64,000 nucleotides of DNA from Deltaproteobacteria bacterium (lineage in GTDB: Bacteria > Myxococcota_A > UBA9160 > SZUA-336). Shown here piece by piece: positions 55,794 to 64,000 of the stretch. Each line of letters opens with the position of its first letter. Positions within the stretch are counted from its first letter, which is position 1. The notes beneath the pieces were generated by a model. That model was not told the DNA's origin and made no database searches. It saw only the letters and a program-made list of their open reading frames with translations. The position numbers and the translations under genes are program-made. The stretch lies in assembly GCA_029261925.1 (NCBI GenBank), contig JAJDAJ010000068.1, forward strand, positions 1 through 64,000, in the 5' to 3' direction.

Positions 55794-57235
55794 CCCGGAC
55801 GACGGAGATCCGCGACGCAGCCGCGATCGGGAGCTGGGAGGCCGAGGCCGACGTGCTCGTCGTCGGCCTGGGCTGCGCCGGTGCGAGCGCGGCGATCGAG
55901 GCACACGACGCCGGCGCCGACGTGATCATCCTGGAGCGGAGCGGCGGCGGTGGCGGGACCTCCGCGAACTCCGGAGGTCTGATCTACATGGGCGGGGGCA
56001 CGCCCGTGCAGGAGGCCGCGGGCTTCGAGGACACGCCCGAGGAGCTGTACCGCTTCCTCATGGCGGTCTCGGCGCCGGGGCCCGACGAGACCAAGATCCG
56101 CCTGTACAGCGAGTCGAGCGTGGAGCACTTCCACTGGCTCGAGACCCAGGGCGTGCCCTTCAAGCGCAGCTTCTGGCCCGAGCCGAGCATGGAGTCCCCG
56201 ACCGACGACTGCCTGGTCTTCAGCGGCGGGGAGAACTGCGCGCCGTTCAGCGAGATCGCGCGCCCCGCGGCACGGGGCCACAAGCCGCAGACCGAAGGCA
56301 AGGCCGGCCCGTTCTTCATGCAGTGCATGCTGCGCGCGGTGGAGCGCCGCCCGCTGCGCGTCGAGGTGGACACGCGCGCTCAGACGCTCGTGCGCGAGGC
56401 CGACGGCCGCATCGCCGGCGTGGTCGCGCGCCGCGCCGGCGAGGAGCTGGCGTTCCGCGCACGCCGCGGCGTGATCCTGACCGCAGGCGGCTTCGCGATG
56501 AACGACGGGATGGTCGAGCGCCACGTCCCCCAGCTCGCGCGGGTGGGTACGCGGAGCGCGACCGAGGGTGACGACGGCTGCGGCATCCGCATGGGCCAGG
56601 CGGCGGGAGGCAGCCTGCTGCGCATGGAGCAGGCCGAGGTCGCCCTGGCCACCACGATCCCCAGCCGCCTGGGCCGCGGGATCTACGTGAACGCGCGCGG
56701 CCTGCGCTTCATCAACGAGGACACCTACTACGGGCACATCGGCATCGAGGCCCTGTTCCGCCAGGGCGGCCGGGCCTGGCTGCTCGTGGACGACGCCACC
56801 TTCGAGCGAAACTTCTTCGACCAGAAGCCGCTGCACGTCGCGGAGACCATCGCCGGGCTCGAGGCCGAGGCCGGCTTTCCCGCGGGAGCGCTGGTGAACA
56901 CCGTCGCGCAGTACAACCGCGGTGCGGAGGCCGGCGCGGACCCGATCTTCGGCAAGCGGCCCGAGTTCCTGGTCCCGCTGGTGCACCCGCCCTACGCGCT
57001 GCTCGACTGCACCACCGAGGGCGGCCCCTACAGCGGGCTCACCGTGGGCGGCCTGGCGACCGGCACGAGCGGCGAGGTGCTCGACGCCGAGGATGACCCC
57101 GTTTCCGGCCTGTACGCGGCCGGCAGGACCGCGGCGCTGTTCTGCGGACGCGGCTACGCCGGCAGCGGCATCTCGCTGGCCGACGGGACCTTCTTCGGAC
57201 GGCGCGCCGGACGCCACGCCGCCTCGGGGAGCTGA
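55790..57235 (+). CDS. FAD-dependent oxidoreductase, 3-ketosteroid delta1-dehydrogenase/fumarate reductase-like
   Basis: ADVLVVGLGCAGASAAIEAHDAGADVIILERSGGGGGTSANSGGLIYMGGGT; GVILTAGGFAMND; LYAAGRTAALFCGRGYAGSGISLADGTFFGRRAG. GTG start overlaps previous stop. Confidence 0.9.
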   Translation: MTRTTEIRDAAAIGSWEAEADVLVVGLGCAGASAAIEAHDAGADVIILERSGGGGGTSANSGGLIYMGGGTPVQEAAGFEDTPEELYRFLMAVSAPGPDETKIRLYSESSVEHFHWLETQGVPFKRSFWPEPSMESPTDDCLVFSGGENCAPFSEIARPAARGHKPQTEGKAGPFFMQCMLRAVERRPLRVEVDTRAQTLVREADGRIAGVVARRAGEELAFRARRGVILTAGGFAMNDGMVERHVPQLARVGTRSATEGDDGCGIRMGQAAGGSLLRMEQAEVALATTIPSRLGRGIYVNARGLRFINEDTYYGHIGIEALFRQGGRAWLLVDDATFERNFFDQKPLHVAETIAGLEAEAGFPAGALVNTVAQYNRGAEAGADPIFGKRPEFLVPLVHPPYALLDCTTEGGPYSGLTVGGLATGTSGEVLDAEDDPVSGLYAAGRTAALFCGRGYAGSGISLADGTFFGRRAGRHAASGS

Positions 57236-57247
57236 AGGGAGAGCGAG

Positions 57248-58069
57248 ATGGAGCTGAGCGGATTCGAGGGGAAGGTGGCGCTGGTCACGGGAGCCGGGCG
57301 CATGCGCAGCATCGGTCGGCCCATCGCCGTGGAGCTCGCGCGTGCGGGCTGCGACGTGGTCGTGACGGGGACCGCGCGCCCGCCCGAGCAGTTCCCAGAG
57401 CACGAGCGGGACGTCGGCTGGCGCGGCATCGAGTCGGTCGCGGAGGAGATCCGCGCGCTCGGACGCCGCGCCCTGGCCGCCACCAGCGACGTCTCGGATC
57501 CCGGGGCGGTCGAGGCACTGGCCGCGCAGGTGATCGACGAGCTCGGGCGGGTGGACTTCGTGATCAACAACGCCGGCGCCGCACGCGGCAGCGACCGCGT
57601 GCCCGTGGTCGACCTGTCGCTGGACGACTGGCACAGGGTCATCGAGACGAACCTCAACGGGACCTTCTACATGTCGCGGACCTTCGCGCGGCGCATGATC
57701 GAGCAGGGCGACGGGGGCGCGATCATCAACATCTCGTCGATCGCCGGCAAGATCCTCCCGGCGAACACCGCGGCCTACGCGGCGAGCAAGGCCGGCATCC
57801 AGGCGCTGACCGCTTCGATGGCGCAGGAGATCGGCTCGCAGGGCATCCGCGTCAACGCGATCTGCCCGGGCATCGTCGACACGTACCGCATGGACGACGT
57901 GCCGCGCGGCGAGGTCTGGGACCGCATGGTCAAGGATCGCGTTCCCATGGGGCGCGCCGGCACGGGTGAGGACATCGCCTGGATCGCGGTGTACCTGTGC
58001 AGCGAGCAGGGCTCGTGGATCACCGGGCAGTCCTACAACGTCGATGGCGGCACCGTCGTCCAGCACTGA
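57248..58069 (+). CDS. SDR family oxidoreductase
   Basis: KVALVTGAGRMRSIGRPIAVELARAGCDVVVTG; FVINNAGAARGSD; YAASKAGIQALTASMAQEIGSQGIRVNAICPG. Confidence 0.93.
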   Translation: MELSGFEGKVALVTGAGRMRSIGRPIAVELARAGCDVVVTGTARPPEQFPEHERDVGWRGIESVAEEIRALGRRALAATSDVSDPGAVEALAAQVIDELGRVDFVINNAGAARGSDRVPVVDLSLDDWHRVIETNLNGTFYMSRTFARRMIEQGDGGAIINISSIAGKILPANTAAYAASKAGIQALTASMAQEIGSQGIRVNAICPGIVDTYRMDDVPRGEVWDRMVKDRVPMGRAGTGEDIAWIAVYLCSEQGSWITGQSYNVDGGTVVQH

Positions 58070-58070
58070 C

Positions 58071-60146
58071 GTGGAGCACCGGACGCACGGCACGGCGGCG
58101 CGGACCCTGCGGGCGTGTACCCGGGCGGCTCCCGGCCTGCTGGTCGCCCTGCTCTGCGCGGTCCCGGCGGAGGGCCGCGTGCTCCGCGTGGAGATCGAGC
58201 GCGTGTCGCCGCTGCTCGGCGGTCGTGCCTTCGGCGAGGCCGGCGCCTACGACCTGCTCGAGGGCCGGATCCACTTCGGCTTCGACCCCGGGAACCCCGC
58301 GAATGCGCGCGTGACCGATATCGCGCTCGCGCCCCGCGACGACGACGGTCTCGTGCGGGCCTGGGCGGAGCTGGCGGTGCTGCAGCCGGTCGATCCCGCA
58401 CGCCGCAGCGGAACGGCGCTGGTCGAGGTGGTCAACCGCGGCCGGCGCATCGCCATCGGCAGCCTGAATCGCGCGCCGCTCGCCTTCGACACGCCGCGCG
58501 CGCCCGATCCCGACGAGCCGCGGGACTGGGGCGACGGCTTCCTGATGCGCCGCGGACTGACCGTGATCGCGATCGGCTGGCAGGGCGACGCACCCGACCT
58601 GCCGGGCAGCCTGCGGCTGCGCGTACCGCTCGCCCGTGCAGCCGACGGCGCGCCGCTGCGGGGCCTGGCGCGGGCCGACTGGGTGGTGGAGTCGCCGACC
58701 GTGACGCTGGAGCTCGCGGCGATGGGCCACGCGCCGATCCCCGTCACGGATCCCGACGATCCGGCCAGCGTGCTCACCGTGCGCGACGGGCGCGACGCGA
58801 CGCGCGAGGTCGTGCCGCGCGAGCGCTGGGGCTTCGGGCAGCTCGTGGACGGCCGCAGCGTGCCGGACCCCACCCGCATCTCGATGCCCGGGGGCTTCGA
58901 GCCCGGCCGGATCTACGAGCTGGTCTATCCCGCGCAGGACCCGCCGTTGCTGGGCCTGGGCTTCGCGGCACTGCGCGACGTGATCGCCCACGCCCGTCAC
59001 GATCCGGCGTCGCGCTTCCCGGTCCAGCGAGGCATCGCCATGGGCGTGTCGCAGTCGGGGCGTTTCCTGCGCCACTTCCTGCACGAGGGCTTCAACGTCG
59101 ACGAGGAGGGCCGGCGGGCCTACGACGCGGTGGTGATCCAGATCGCCGGCGCCGGTCGCGGTGGCTTCAACCACCGCTTCGGCCAGCCGGGGCGCGTCGG
59201 CACGCGCTTCCGCAACTTCTTCTACCCCGGTGACCTGTTCCCGTTCAGCTCGCGGCCGCAGACCGACCCCGTCACCGGACGCACGGAGGGGCTGCTCGAC
59301 CGCCTGCGCGCGGCTGCTGCGGTGCCGCGCATCTTCCAGGTCAACACCGGCTACGAGTACTGGGGACGCGCTGCCGCACTGATCCACGTGAGCCCGGAAG
59401 GCACGCGCGACGTCGAGCCGCTGGACAACGAGCGGCTCTACCACATCGCCTCGGCACCGCACTTCTCTGTTCCGTTCCCGCCGCCGTCGGGCACGGAGAT
59501 CGGCGACGGCGCGTACCGCGGCAGCTCGATCGAGACCGGCTCGATCATCCGGGCGCTGCTGCACCACCTGCTGCGCTGGGTCCAGGTCGGCACCGAGCCG
59601 CCGCCGAGCCGGGTGCCGCGCCTCGACCGCGGCTCGCTGGTCGCCGTCGACGCGCTCGTCTATCCGCAGCTGCCCGGCGTCCAGCCGCCGCGGCTGGCCC
59701 ACGTCGCGTACCGCATGGATCACGGCCCCCGCTGGAGCCGGGGCATCATCGACGTTCAGCCACCGCGCGCCGGCGCGCCCTACCCGGCCCTGGTCCCGGC
59801 GGTGGACGCGCTGGGCAACGAGGCGACCGGCATCCGCCCGCTCGAGCTGCGGGCGCCGATCGGCACCTACCTGCCGTGGGCGACGCGCGGCGGCCTGCCG
59901 GGCCCCGAGCACGAGCTGCTGGACTTCATCGGCAGCTTCGTCCGGCTGTCGCGCAGCGCTGCCGAGCGCGAGGCCCGGGGCGACGTCCGCCCGCCGCTCG
60001 ACGTGCTCTATCCGTCGCGCGCCGCCTACCTGGAACGGGTCGATCGCGAGCTCGACGCGCTGGTGTCCGAGGGCTTCCTGCTGCTCACCGACCGCGCGCT
60101 CGCCCGGGATCAGGCAATCGCCCGCTGGGAGTGGCTCCAGGAGTGA
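58071..60146 (+). CDS. Secreted alpha/beta hydrolase domain-containing protein
   Basis: Signal peptide-like N-terminus; VLRVEIERVSPLLGGRAFGEAGAYDLLEGRIHFGFDP; nucleophile GIAMGVSQSGRFLRHFL. Confidence 0.82.
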   Translation: MEHRTHGTAARTLRACTRAAPGLLVALLCAVPAEGRVLRVEIERVSPLLGGRAFGEAGAYDLLEGRIHFGFDPGNPANARVTDIALAPRDDDGLVRAWAELAVLQPVDPARRSGTALVEVVNRGRRIAIGSLNRAPLAFDTPRAPDPDEPRDWGDGFLMRRGLTVIAIGWQGDAPDLPGSLRLRVPLARAADGAPLRGLARADWVVESPTVTLELAAMGHAPIPVTDPDDPASVLTVRDGRDATREVVPRERWGFGQLVDGRSVPDPTRISMPGGFEPGRIYELVYPAQDPPLLGLGFAALRDVIAHARHDPASRFPVQRGIAMGVSQSGRFLRHFLHEGFNVDEEGRRAYDAVVIQIAGAGRGGFNHRFGQPGRVGTRFRNFFYPGDLFPFSSRPQTDPVTGRTEGLLDRLRAAAAVPRIFQVNTGYEYWGRAAALIHVSPEGTRDVEPLDNERLYHIASAPHFSVPFPPPSGTEIGDGAYRGSSIETGSIIRALLHHLLRWVQVGTEPPPSRVPRLDRGSLVAVDALVYPQLPGVQPPRLAHVAYRMDHGPRWSRGIIDVQPPRAGAPYPALVPAVDALGNEATGIRPLELRAPIGTYLPWATRGGLPGPEHELLDFIGSFVRLSRSAAEREARGDVRPPLDVLYPSRAAYLERVDRELDALVSEGFLLLTDRALARDQAIARWEWLQE

Positions 60147-60153
60147 CCGCGCG

Positions 60154-60795
60154 TCACGCCGGCGTGGCGTGGCCCCAGTACTGGAACGCCGCGATGCGGG
60201 GCGTTCCCGGCAGGTACATGGTGTCGAGTTCGTCGATGCGGAAGCCCATCTCCTCGAGTGCGGCAGGCACCTCGCGGTTGATGTTGCAGCCGCCGGTGAA
60301 ACGCTTCCAGATCGGGTTGACGCGGTCCTGCCAGCGCCGAACGCTCGCGTCGGGCGCCGCGCCGTGCTCGGAGAAGAGCAGCTGTCCACCGGGCTTGAGC
60401 ACCCGGCGCATCTGCGAGAGCGCCGCCCGGAAGTCGGGGATCGTGCACAGCGTGTAGGTCAGCAGCACGGTATCGACGCTGTCGTCGTCCAGCGGCACCT
60501 CCTCGCCCGGGAGGTCGAGCCAGCGGATCTCGAAGGGCGCCGCGGCGACGCGCTCCCGGGCGCGACGGCGCATGCCCTCCGACGGCTCGAGGCCCCAGAC
60601 GAGCTCGATCCGGGACGGATCGTAGAAGGGGATGTTGAGACCGGAGCCCATGCCCACCTCGAGCACGCGCCCCTCGGCGCGGGGCACCACCTTCTGGCGC
60701 TGCTTCGAGATCGGTGAGGTTCCGCAGCCCAGGTCGATCAGCCGGGGCAGGACGTGATTCTCGTAGAAGCCCACGCGTTCCTCCCCCGCCAGCAT
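60154..60795 (-). CDS. Class I SAM-dependent methyltransferase
   Basis: GRVLEVGMGSGLNIPFYDPSRIELVWGLEPSEGMRRRA; SVDTVLLTYTLCTIPDFRAALSQMRRVLKPGGQLLFSEHG. Confidence 0.94.
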   Translation of the reverse strand: MLAGEERVGFYENHVLPRLIDLGCGTSPISKQRQKVVPRAEGRVLEVGMGSGLNIPFYDPSRIELVWGLEPSEGMRRRARERVAAAPFEIRWLDLPGEEVPLDDDSVDTVLLTYTLCTIPDFRAALSQMRRVLKPGGQLLFSEHGAAPDASVRRWQDRVNPIWKRFTGGCNINREVPAALEEMGFRIDELDTMYLPGTPRIAAFQYWGHATPA

Positions 60796-60800
60796 ACCCG

Positions 60801-60823
60801 GCCAGCAGGCTACTGAGAAACCC
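60801..60823. repeat. Solo degenerate copy of the CAGCAGGCTGCTGAA-family repeat
   Basis: GCCAGCAGGCTACTGAGAAACCC; same core as 28126-28145 with substitutions. Confidence 0.45.
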
Positions 60824-60880
60824 GCTCCGCCGCCGCGCGGCGGCCTCGAGCCGCCCCGGAGGGCAGGAGCGCAACGATGC

Positions 60881-61465
60881 TCAGCGGAGCGCCGACTCGC
60901 AGTCGACGATGCTGGCGTCGCTCGCGAGCAGCAGCTGCGTGTGCCGCAGGCTCCGCGCCAGCTTCGGGCCGAGCTCCTGGCCGGTCTCGCGGACCCGCGC
61001 AGAGGCCACCTGGAGACGCGCGCCGTGCACGCGCAGGCAGGTACGGTCTCCGCCGCTGCGCAGCTGCTCCTCGTGCCGATCCACGGCCTTCACCAGCGCC
61101 CGACGCGCGCGCGAGCTGCTGCCGAGCAGGCTGAAGGTCTCGATCGAGCGCTGGGCCTGGCGGGCACCCGGGGAGCTGCAGCGGTGAAAGTCCGGATGGT
61201 CGCGGTGGATCAGCCGCGCCTGCTCGATCGGCAGCGCCGCGATCGTCACGTGCGTGATGCTGTTGCGCGGCTGGCTGTTGTCGCCGCCGAAGATCATCAG
61301 GGCGTCGTCGTAGTCGAGCTGCTCGCTGAACTGCACGTCGAGATCGTCCGTGCTCAGGTGCACGTCTCGACCCTCGATCCGGAGGCCGCGCGTCCCTCCC
61401 CCGTACTGCGTGAAGGCCCAGTAGCCGGCCAGCGCCAGCAGCACGAGAACGAGCAGCTTTCCCAT
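60881..61465 (-). CDS. Hypothetical membrane-anchored or secreted protein
   Basis: MGKLLVLVLLALAGYWAFTQYGGG hydrophobic N-terminus; no recognised domain. Confidence 0.55.
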   Translation of the reverse strand: MGKLLVLVLLALAGYWAFTQYGGGTRGLRIEGRDVHLSTDDLDVQFSEQLDYDDALMIFGGDNSQPRNSITHVTIAALPIEQARLIHRDHPDFHRCSSPGARQAQRSIETFSLLGSSSRARRALVKAVDRHEEQLRSGGDRTCLRVHGARLQVASARVRETGQELGPKLARSLRHTQLLLASDASIVDCESALR

Positions 61466-61593
61466 GCGGGGACCATCGGCTCGATCGAACCCGTCGTGAA
61501 CCCGCCCACCGCACCGCGATCACCGGCGAGAACCGGCGGCCCTGTCGCGACCTGACGCCGGTCGTCGAGCGACCGGCCTGCGCGCGCGCCGTC

Positions 61594-62493
61594 TCAGGCG
61601 CCGAAGCGGGGAGCCACGTCGCGGGCGATCGCCTCGAGCTGCTCGAGGTAGTGCTCGAGCGAGTCGGAGCGCGGCGCGACGTTGATCACCGTGGCTCCCG
61701 CGGCCAGCGCGCGCTCGACCCCCGCAGCGAGCGCGTCCGCGCCGTCGGAGCTCGTGGCGTCTCCCCCGCCGTCGGGGGCGAGCGCGATGTCGAGCGGCGT
61801 CTCGCGCTGCTGCCACTCGGGCCACTCGCGGGCCCGGCGCACCATCTCCGCGACGTCGTCTGCACCCAGCGAGAACGGGTTCCAGCCCTCCCCCGCGACG
61901 ACCGCGCGGCGCAGCGAGCGCAGGCTGCGGCCGCCGAGCCAGATCGGGGTGTCGGGATTCACGGCGCAGGGATCGATGATGAAGTCGTCGAAGTCGTAGT
62001 ACTGGCCGTGGAACACGGGCTGGCGCTCGGCCCAGGCCACGCGCAGCGCCTGCAGCCCCTCGGTGTAGCGATCGCCGCGGTCCTCGAAGGGCACGTCGAG
62101 CAGCTCGAACTCCTCGCGCAGGGATCCGACGCCCATGCCCAGGATCAGCCGTCCGCCGCAGATCCGATCCAGCGTTCCGTAGCGCTTGGCGATCGCGAGC
62201 GGGTGGTGGTAGCCCATGACCAGCACGTTGGTCAGGAAGCGGATGCGCTCGGTGAGCGCCGCGAAGAAGCCGAAGGTCGGGAGCGGATCGTAGTAGCGAC
62301 CGCCGCGCACGGGTGCGACCTGCGTCGGGATGCCCACGTGCTCGCTGCAGGTCAGGTACTCGTAGCCGAGGCGCTCGGCCGCGAGCGCGACCTGCCTCAG
62401 CTCGCGCGGGCCCGCCTCGACCTCCCAGCCGTCCTTCTTGCCGGCGAGGGTGACGACGGGCGTGATGATTCCGAAGCGCAGTGTGGCGGACAT
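61594..62493 (-). CDS. LLM-class F420-dependent-type oxidoreductase
   Basis: LRFGIITPVVTLAGKKDGWEVEAGPRELRQVALAAERLGYEYLTCSEHVGIP; VLVMGYHHPLAIAKRYGTLDRICGGRLILGMGVGSLREEF. Confidence 0.92.
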   Translation of the reverse strand: MSATLRFGIITPVVTLAGKKDGWEVEAGPRELRQVALAAERLGYEYLTCSEHVGIPTQVAPVRGGRYYDPLPTFGFFAALTERIRFLTNVLVMGYHHPLAIAKRYGTLDRICGGRLILGMGVGSLREEFELLDVPFEDRGDRYTEGLQALRVAWAERQPVFHGQYYDFDDFIIDPCAVNPDTPIWLGGRSLRSLRRAVVAGEGWNPFSLGADDVAEMVRRAREWPEWQQRETPLDIALAPDGGGDATSSDGADALAAGVERALAAGATVINVAPRSDSLEHYLEQLEAIARDVAPRFGA

Positions 62494-62545
62494 GCCTCCA
62501 CCATATCACTGGACACTCCGCGCCGGCGCATGGTAGCAGCGGCCC

Positions 62546-63823
62546 ATGAGATCACGCACCCCTGGCCCGGCCCCGCGCATCCTGCTCACCGTTGTGCTGC
62601 TGCTCGCCACGACCGCCCCCGCTGCGGCCGATCTGGCCCGGGTGCGGCCGGACCGGGTCGGGATGTCGGCCGCCCGCATCGAGCGGATCGAGCGCGTGTT
62701 GCGCGACCACGTCGAGTCGGGGCGCCTGCCCGGGGCGGTCGGCCTGATCGCGCGCCGCGGCCGGGTGGTCTGGCACGAGGCCTTCGGCTGGCGCGATCGC
62801 GAGGCGCAGGCCCCCATGCCCCGCGACGCGATCTTCCGGATCGCCTCGATGAGCAAGCCCATCACCAGCGTGGCGGTGATGCTCCTCGTCGAGGAGGGGC
62901 GGCTGCGCGTCTCGGACCCGGTGTCGCTGCACCTGCCCGGGCTCGGCGCCCTGCCGGTCGCGGTGGAGTCGCGCGACCCCGCGACCGGGGAGCCCCGCGT
63001 CGAGCGCGTGCCCGCGGTGCGCGACATGACCATCCAGGACCTGCTGCGCCACACCTCGGGCCTGACATACGGCTTCTTCGATGACGCCTGGGTGGACCGG
63101 CAGTACCTCGACCTGGGCGTGTTCACGCGGGACCGGGTCCTCGCCGACACCGTGACCAAGCTCGGCCGCATCCCGCTCAAGCACCAGCCGGGGACCGTCT
63201 GGACGTACGGGGTGTCGACGGACGTGCTCGGGCGGCTGGTCGAGGTGGCCTCGGGCATGTCCTTCGATCGCTTCCTGCGCGAGCGCCTGTTCGAGCCGCT
63301 CGGCATGCGCGACACCGCCTTCAACCTGCCGCCGGCCAAGCTCCCGCGTGTCGCGGCCCTGTACGAGACCGGCGGCGGCGGGGTCGCACGCACGGAGCTC
63401 GGCGACTCCCAGGATCTGGCCACGCCGGCGACGTACCTCTCGGGCGGCGGCGGGCTGGTGTCGACCGCGCAGGACTACGCCCGCTTCGCGCAGATGCTCC
63501 TCGCCGATGGGGAGCTCGAGGGCACGCGCGTCCTGGGACGCAAGACCGTGGAGCTGATGCGCTCGGACCACCTCGGTGACCTGCCCGGCCTCGGCCGTCC
63601 GGGCTACGGCTTCGGGCTCGGCTTCGCGGTGCGCACGAGCCCGGGGCTGGCCGGACATCCGGGCTCGGTGGGCGAGTACCACTGGGGCGGCGCCTACGGC
63701 ACCACGTTCTGGATCGATCCCGCCGAGGAGCTGGTCGCCGTGCTGATGATCCAGCTGCGACCCGTCAACCACCCGTACCGCGACGAGTTCCGCGGCCTGG
63801 TCTACCAGGCGATCGTCGACTGA
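62546..63823 (+). CDS. Serine hydrolase, class C beta-lactamase-like family
   Basis: IFRIASMSKPITSVAVMLLVEEG (SxxK); WTYGVSTDVLGRLVE (YxV-type motif); HWGGAYGTTFWIDP. Confidence 0.94.
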   Translation: MRSRTPGPAPRILLTVVLLLATTAPAAADLARVRPDRVGMSAARIERIERVLRDHVESGRLPGAVGLIARRGRVVWHEAFGWRDREAQAPMPRDAIFRIASMSKPITSVAVMLLVEEGRLRVSDPVSLHLPGLGALPVAVESRDPATGEPRVERVPAVRDMTIQDLLRHTSGLTYGFFDDAWVDRQYLDLGVFTRDRVLADTVTKLGRIPLKHQPGTVWTYGVSTDVLGRLVEVASGMSFDRFLRERLFEPLGMRDTAFNLPPAKLPRVAALYETGGGGVARTELGDSQDLATPATYLSGGGGLVSTAQDYARFAQMLLADGELEGTRVLGRKTVELMRSDHLGDLPGLGRPGYGFGLGFAVRTSPGLAGHPGSVGEYHWGGAYGTTFWIDPAEELVAVLMIQLRPVNHPYRDEFRGLVYQAIVD

Positions 63824-63829
63824 CGCCGC

Positions 63830-64000
63830 TCAGCGGCCCTTCTCGACCCGCTCGCGTACCCGCCCGGCGACGAAGCGCACGGTGTCGTCATCGAGGGCGT
63901 GGCTCAGCGGCAGCAACACGCCGCGCTCCATGACGGCATCGGTCTCGGGCAGTCCCCCGGGCGGCACGCGGACAGGTACGCCGCGCAGCATCGGCTGGCG
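63830..64000 (-). CDS. C-terminal fragment, possibly DegT/DnrJ/StrS family (continues off the right edge)
   Basis: Open frame to the window edge on minus: RQPMLRGVPVRVPPGGLPETDAVMERGVLLPLSHALDDDTVRFVAGRVRERVEKGR*, resembling the C-terminal MerGvlLPl...L.dd.v.yv pattern of DegT-family proteins. Confidence 0.4.
   Translation of the reverse strand, partial: RQPMLRGVPVRVPPGGLPETDAVMERGVLLPLSHALDDDTVRFVAGRVRERVEKGR

Noticed and set aside
1-64000. CRISPR arrays, rRNA or tRNA genes
   Set aside because: No regularly spaced direct repeats and no tRNA/rRNA-like segments noticed on reading; tRNAscan-SE/CRISPR tools would be needed to exclude formally.

Overview
High-GC bacterial window of about 45 protein-coding genes, with no rRNA, tRNA or CRISPR recognised. 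Most of it is a dense lipid/xenobiotic-type catabolic landscape: four CaiB/BaiF CoA-transferase genes (three of them fused tandem-domain proteins), a 2-hydroxyacyl-CoA lyase/oxalyl-CoA decarboxylase-like ThDP enzyme, seven SDRs (one partial), four SnoaL/NTF2-like proteins, four LLM-class flavin oxidoreductases, two amidohydrolases, a Baeyer-Villiger monooxygenase, a Rieske oxygenase, a KstD/fumarate-reductase-like flavoprotein, acyl-CoA ligases and esterases. Embedded in it (8.7-18.7 kb) is a contiguous bioenergetic island: a complete nqrABCDEF-nqrM cluster, a CBS protein, a monoheme cytochrome c, a ten-CxxCH DmsE/MtrA-type cytochrome and an MtrB/PioB-type outer-membrane barrel. This looks like a candidate single-locus route from a Na+-NQR to a trans-outer-membrane electron conduit. 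Points of special interest: NqrB appears to lack the canonical ApbE flavinylation motif while NqrC keeps it; nqrA is preceded by two strong nested hairpins; a DegT-family protein has His in place of the PLP-lysine; a translationally coupled operon pairs a carboxyltransferase with a degenerate paralogue and a tandem CaiB; and a dispersed CAGCAGGCTGCTGAA inverted-repeat family includes one copy pair bracketing a likely transposase remnant. All calls come from reading the sequence and supplied translations; no database searches were run.
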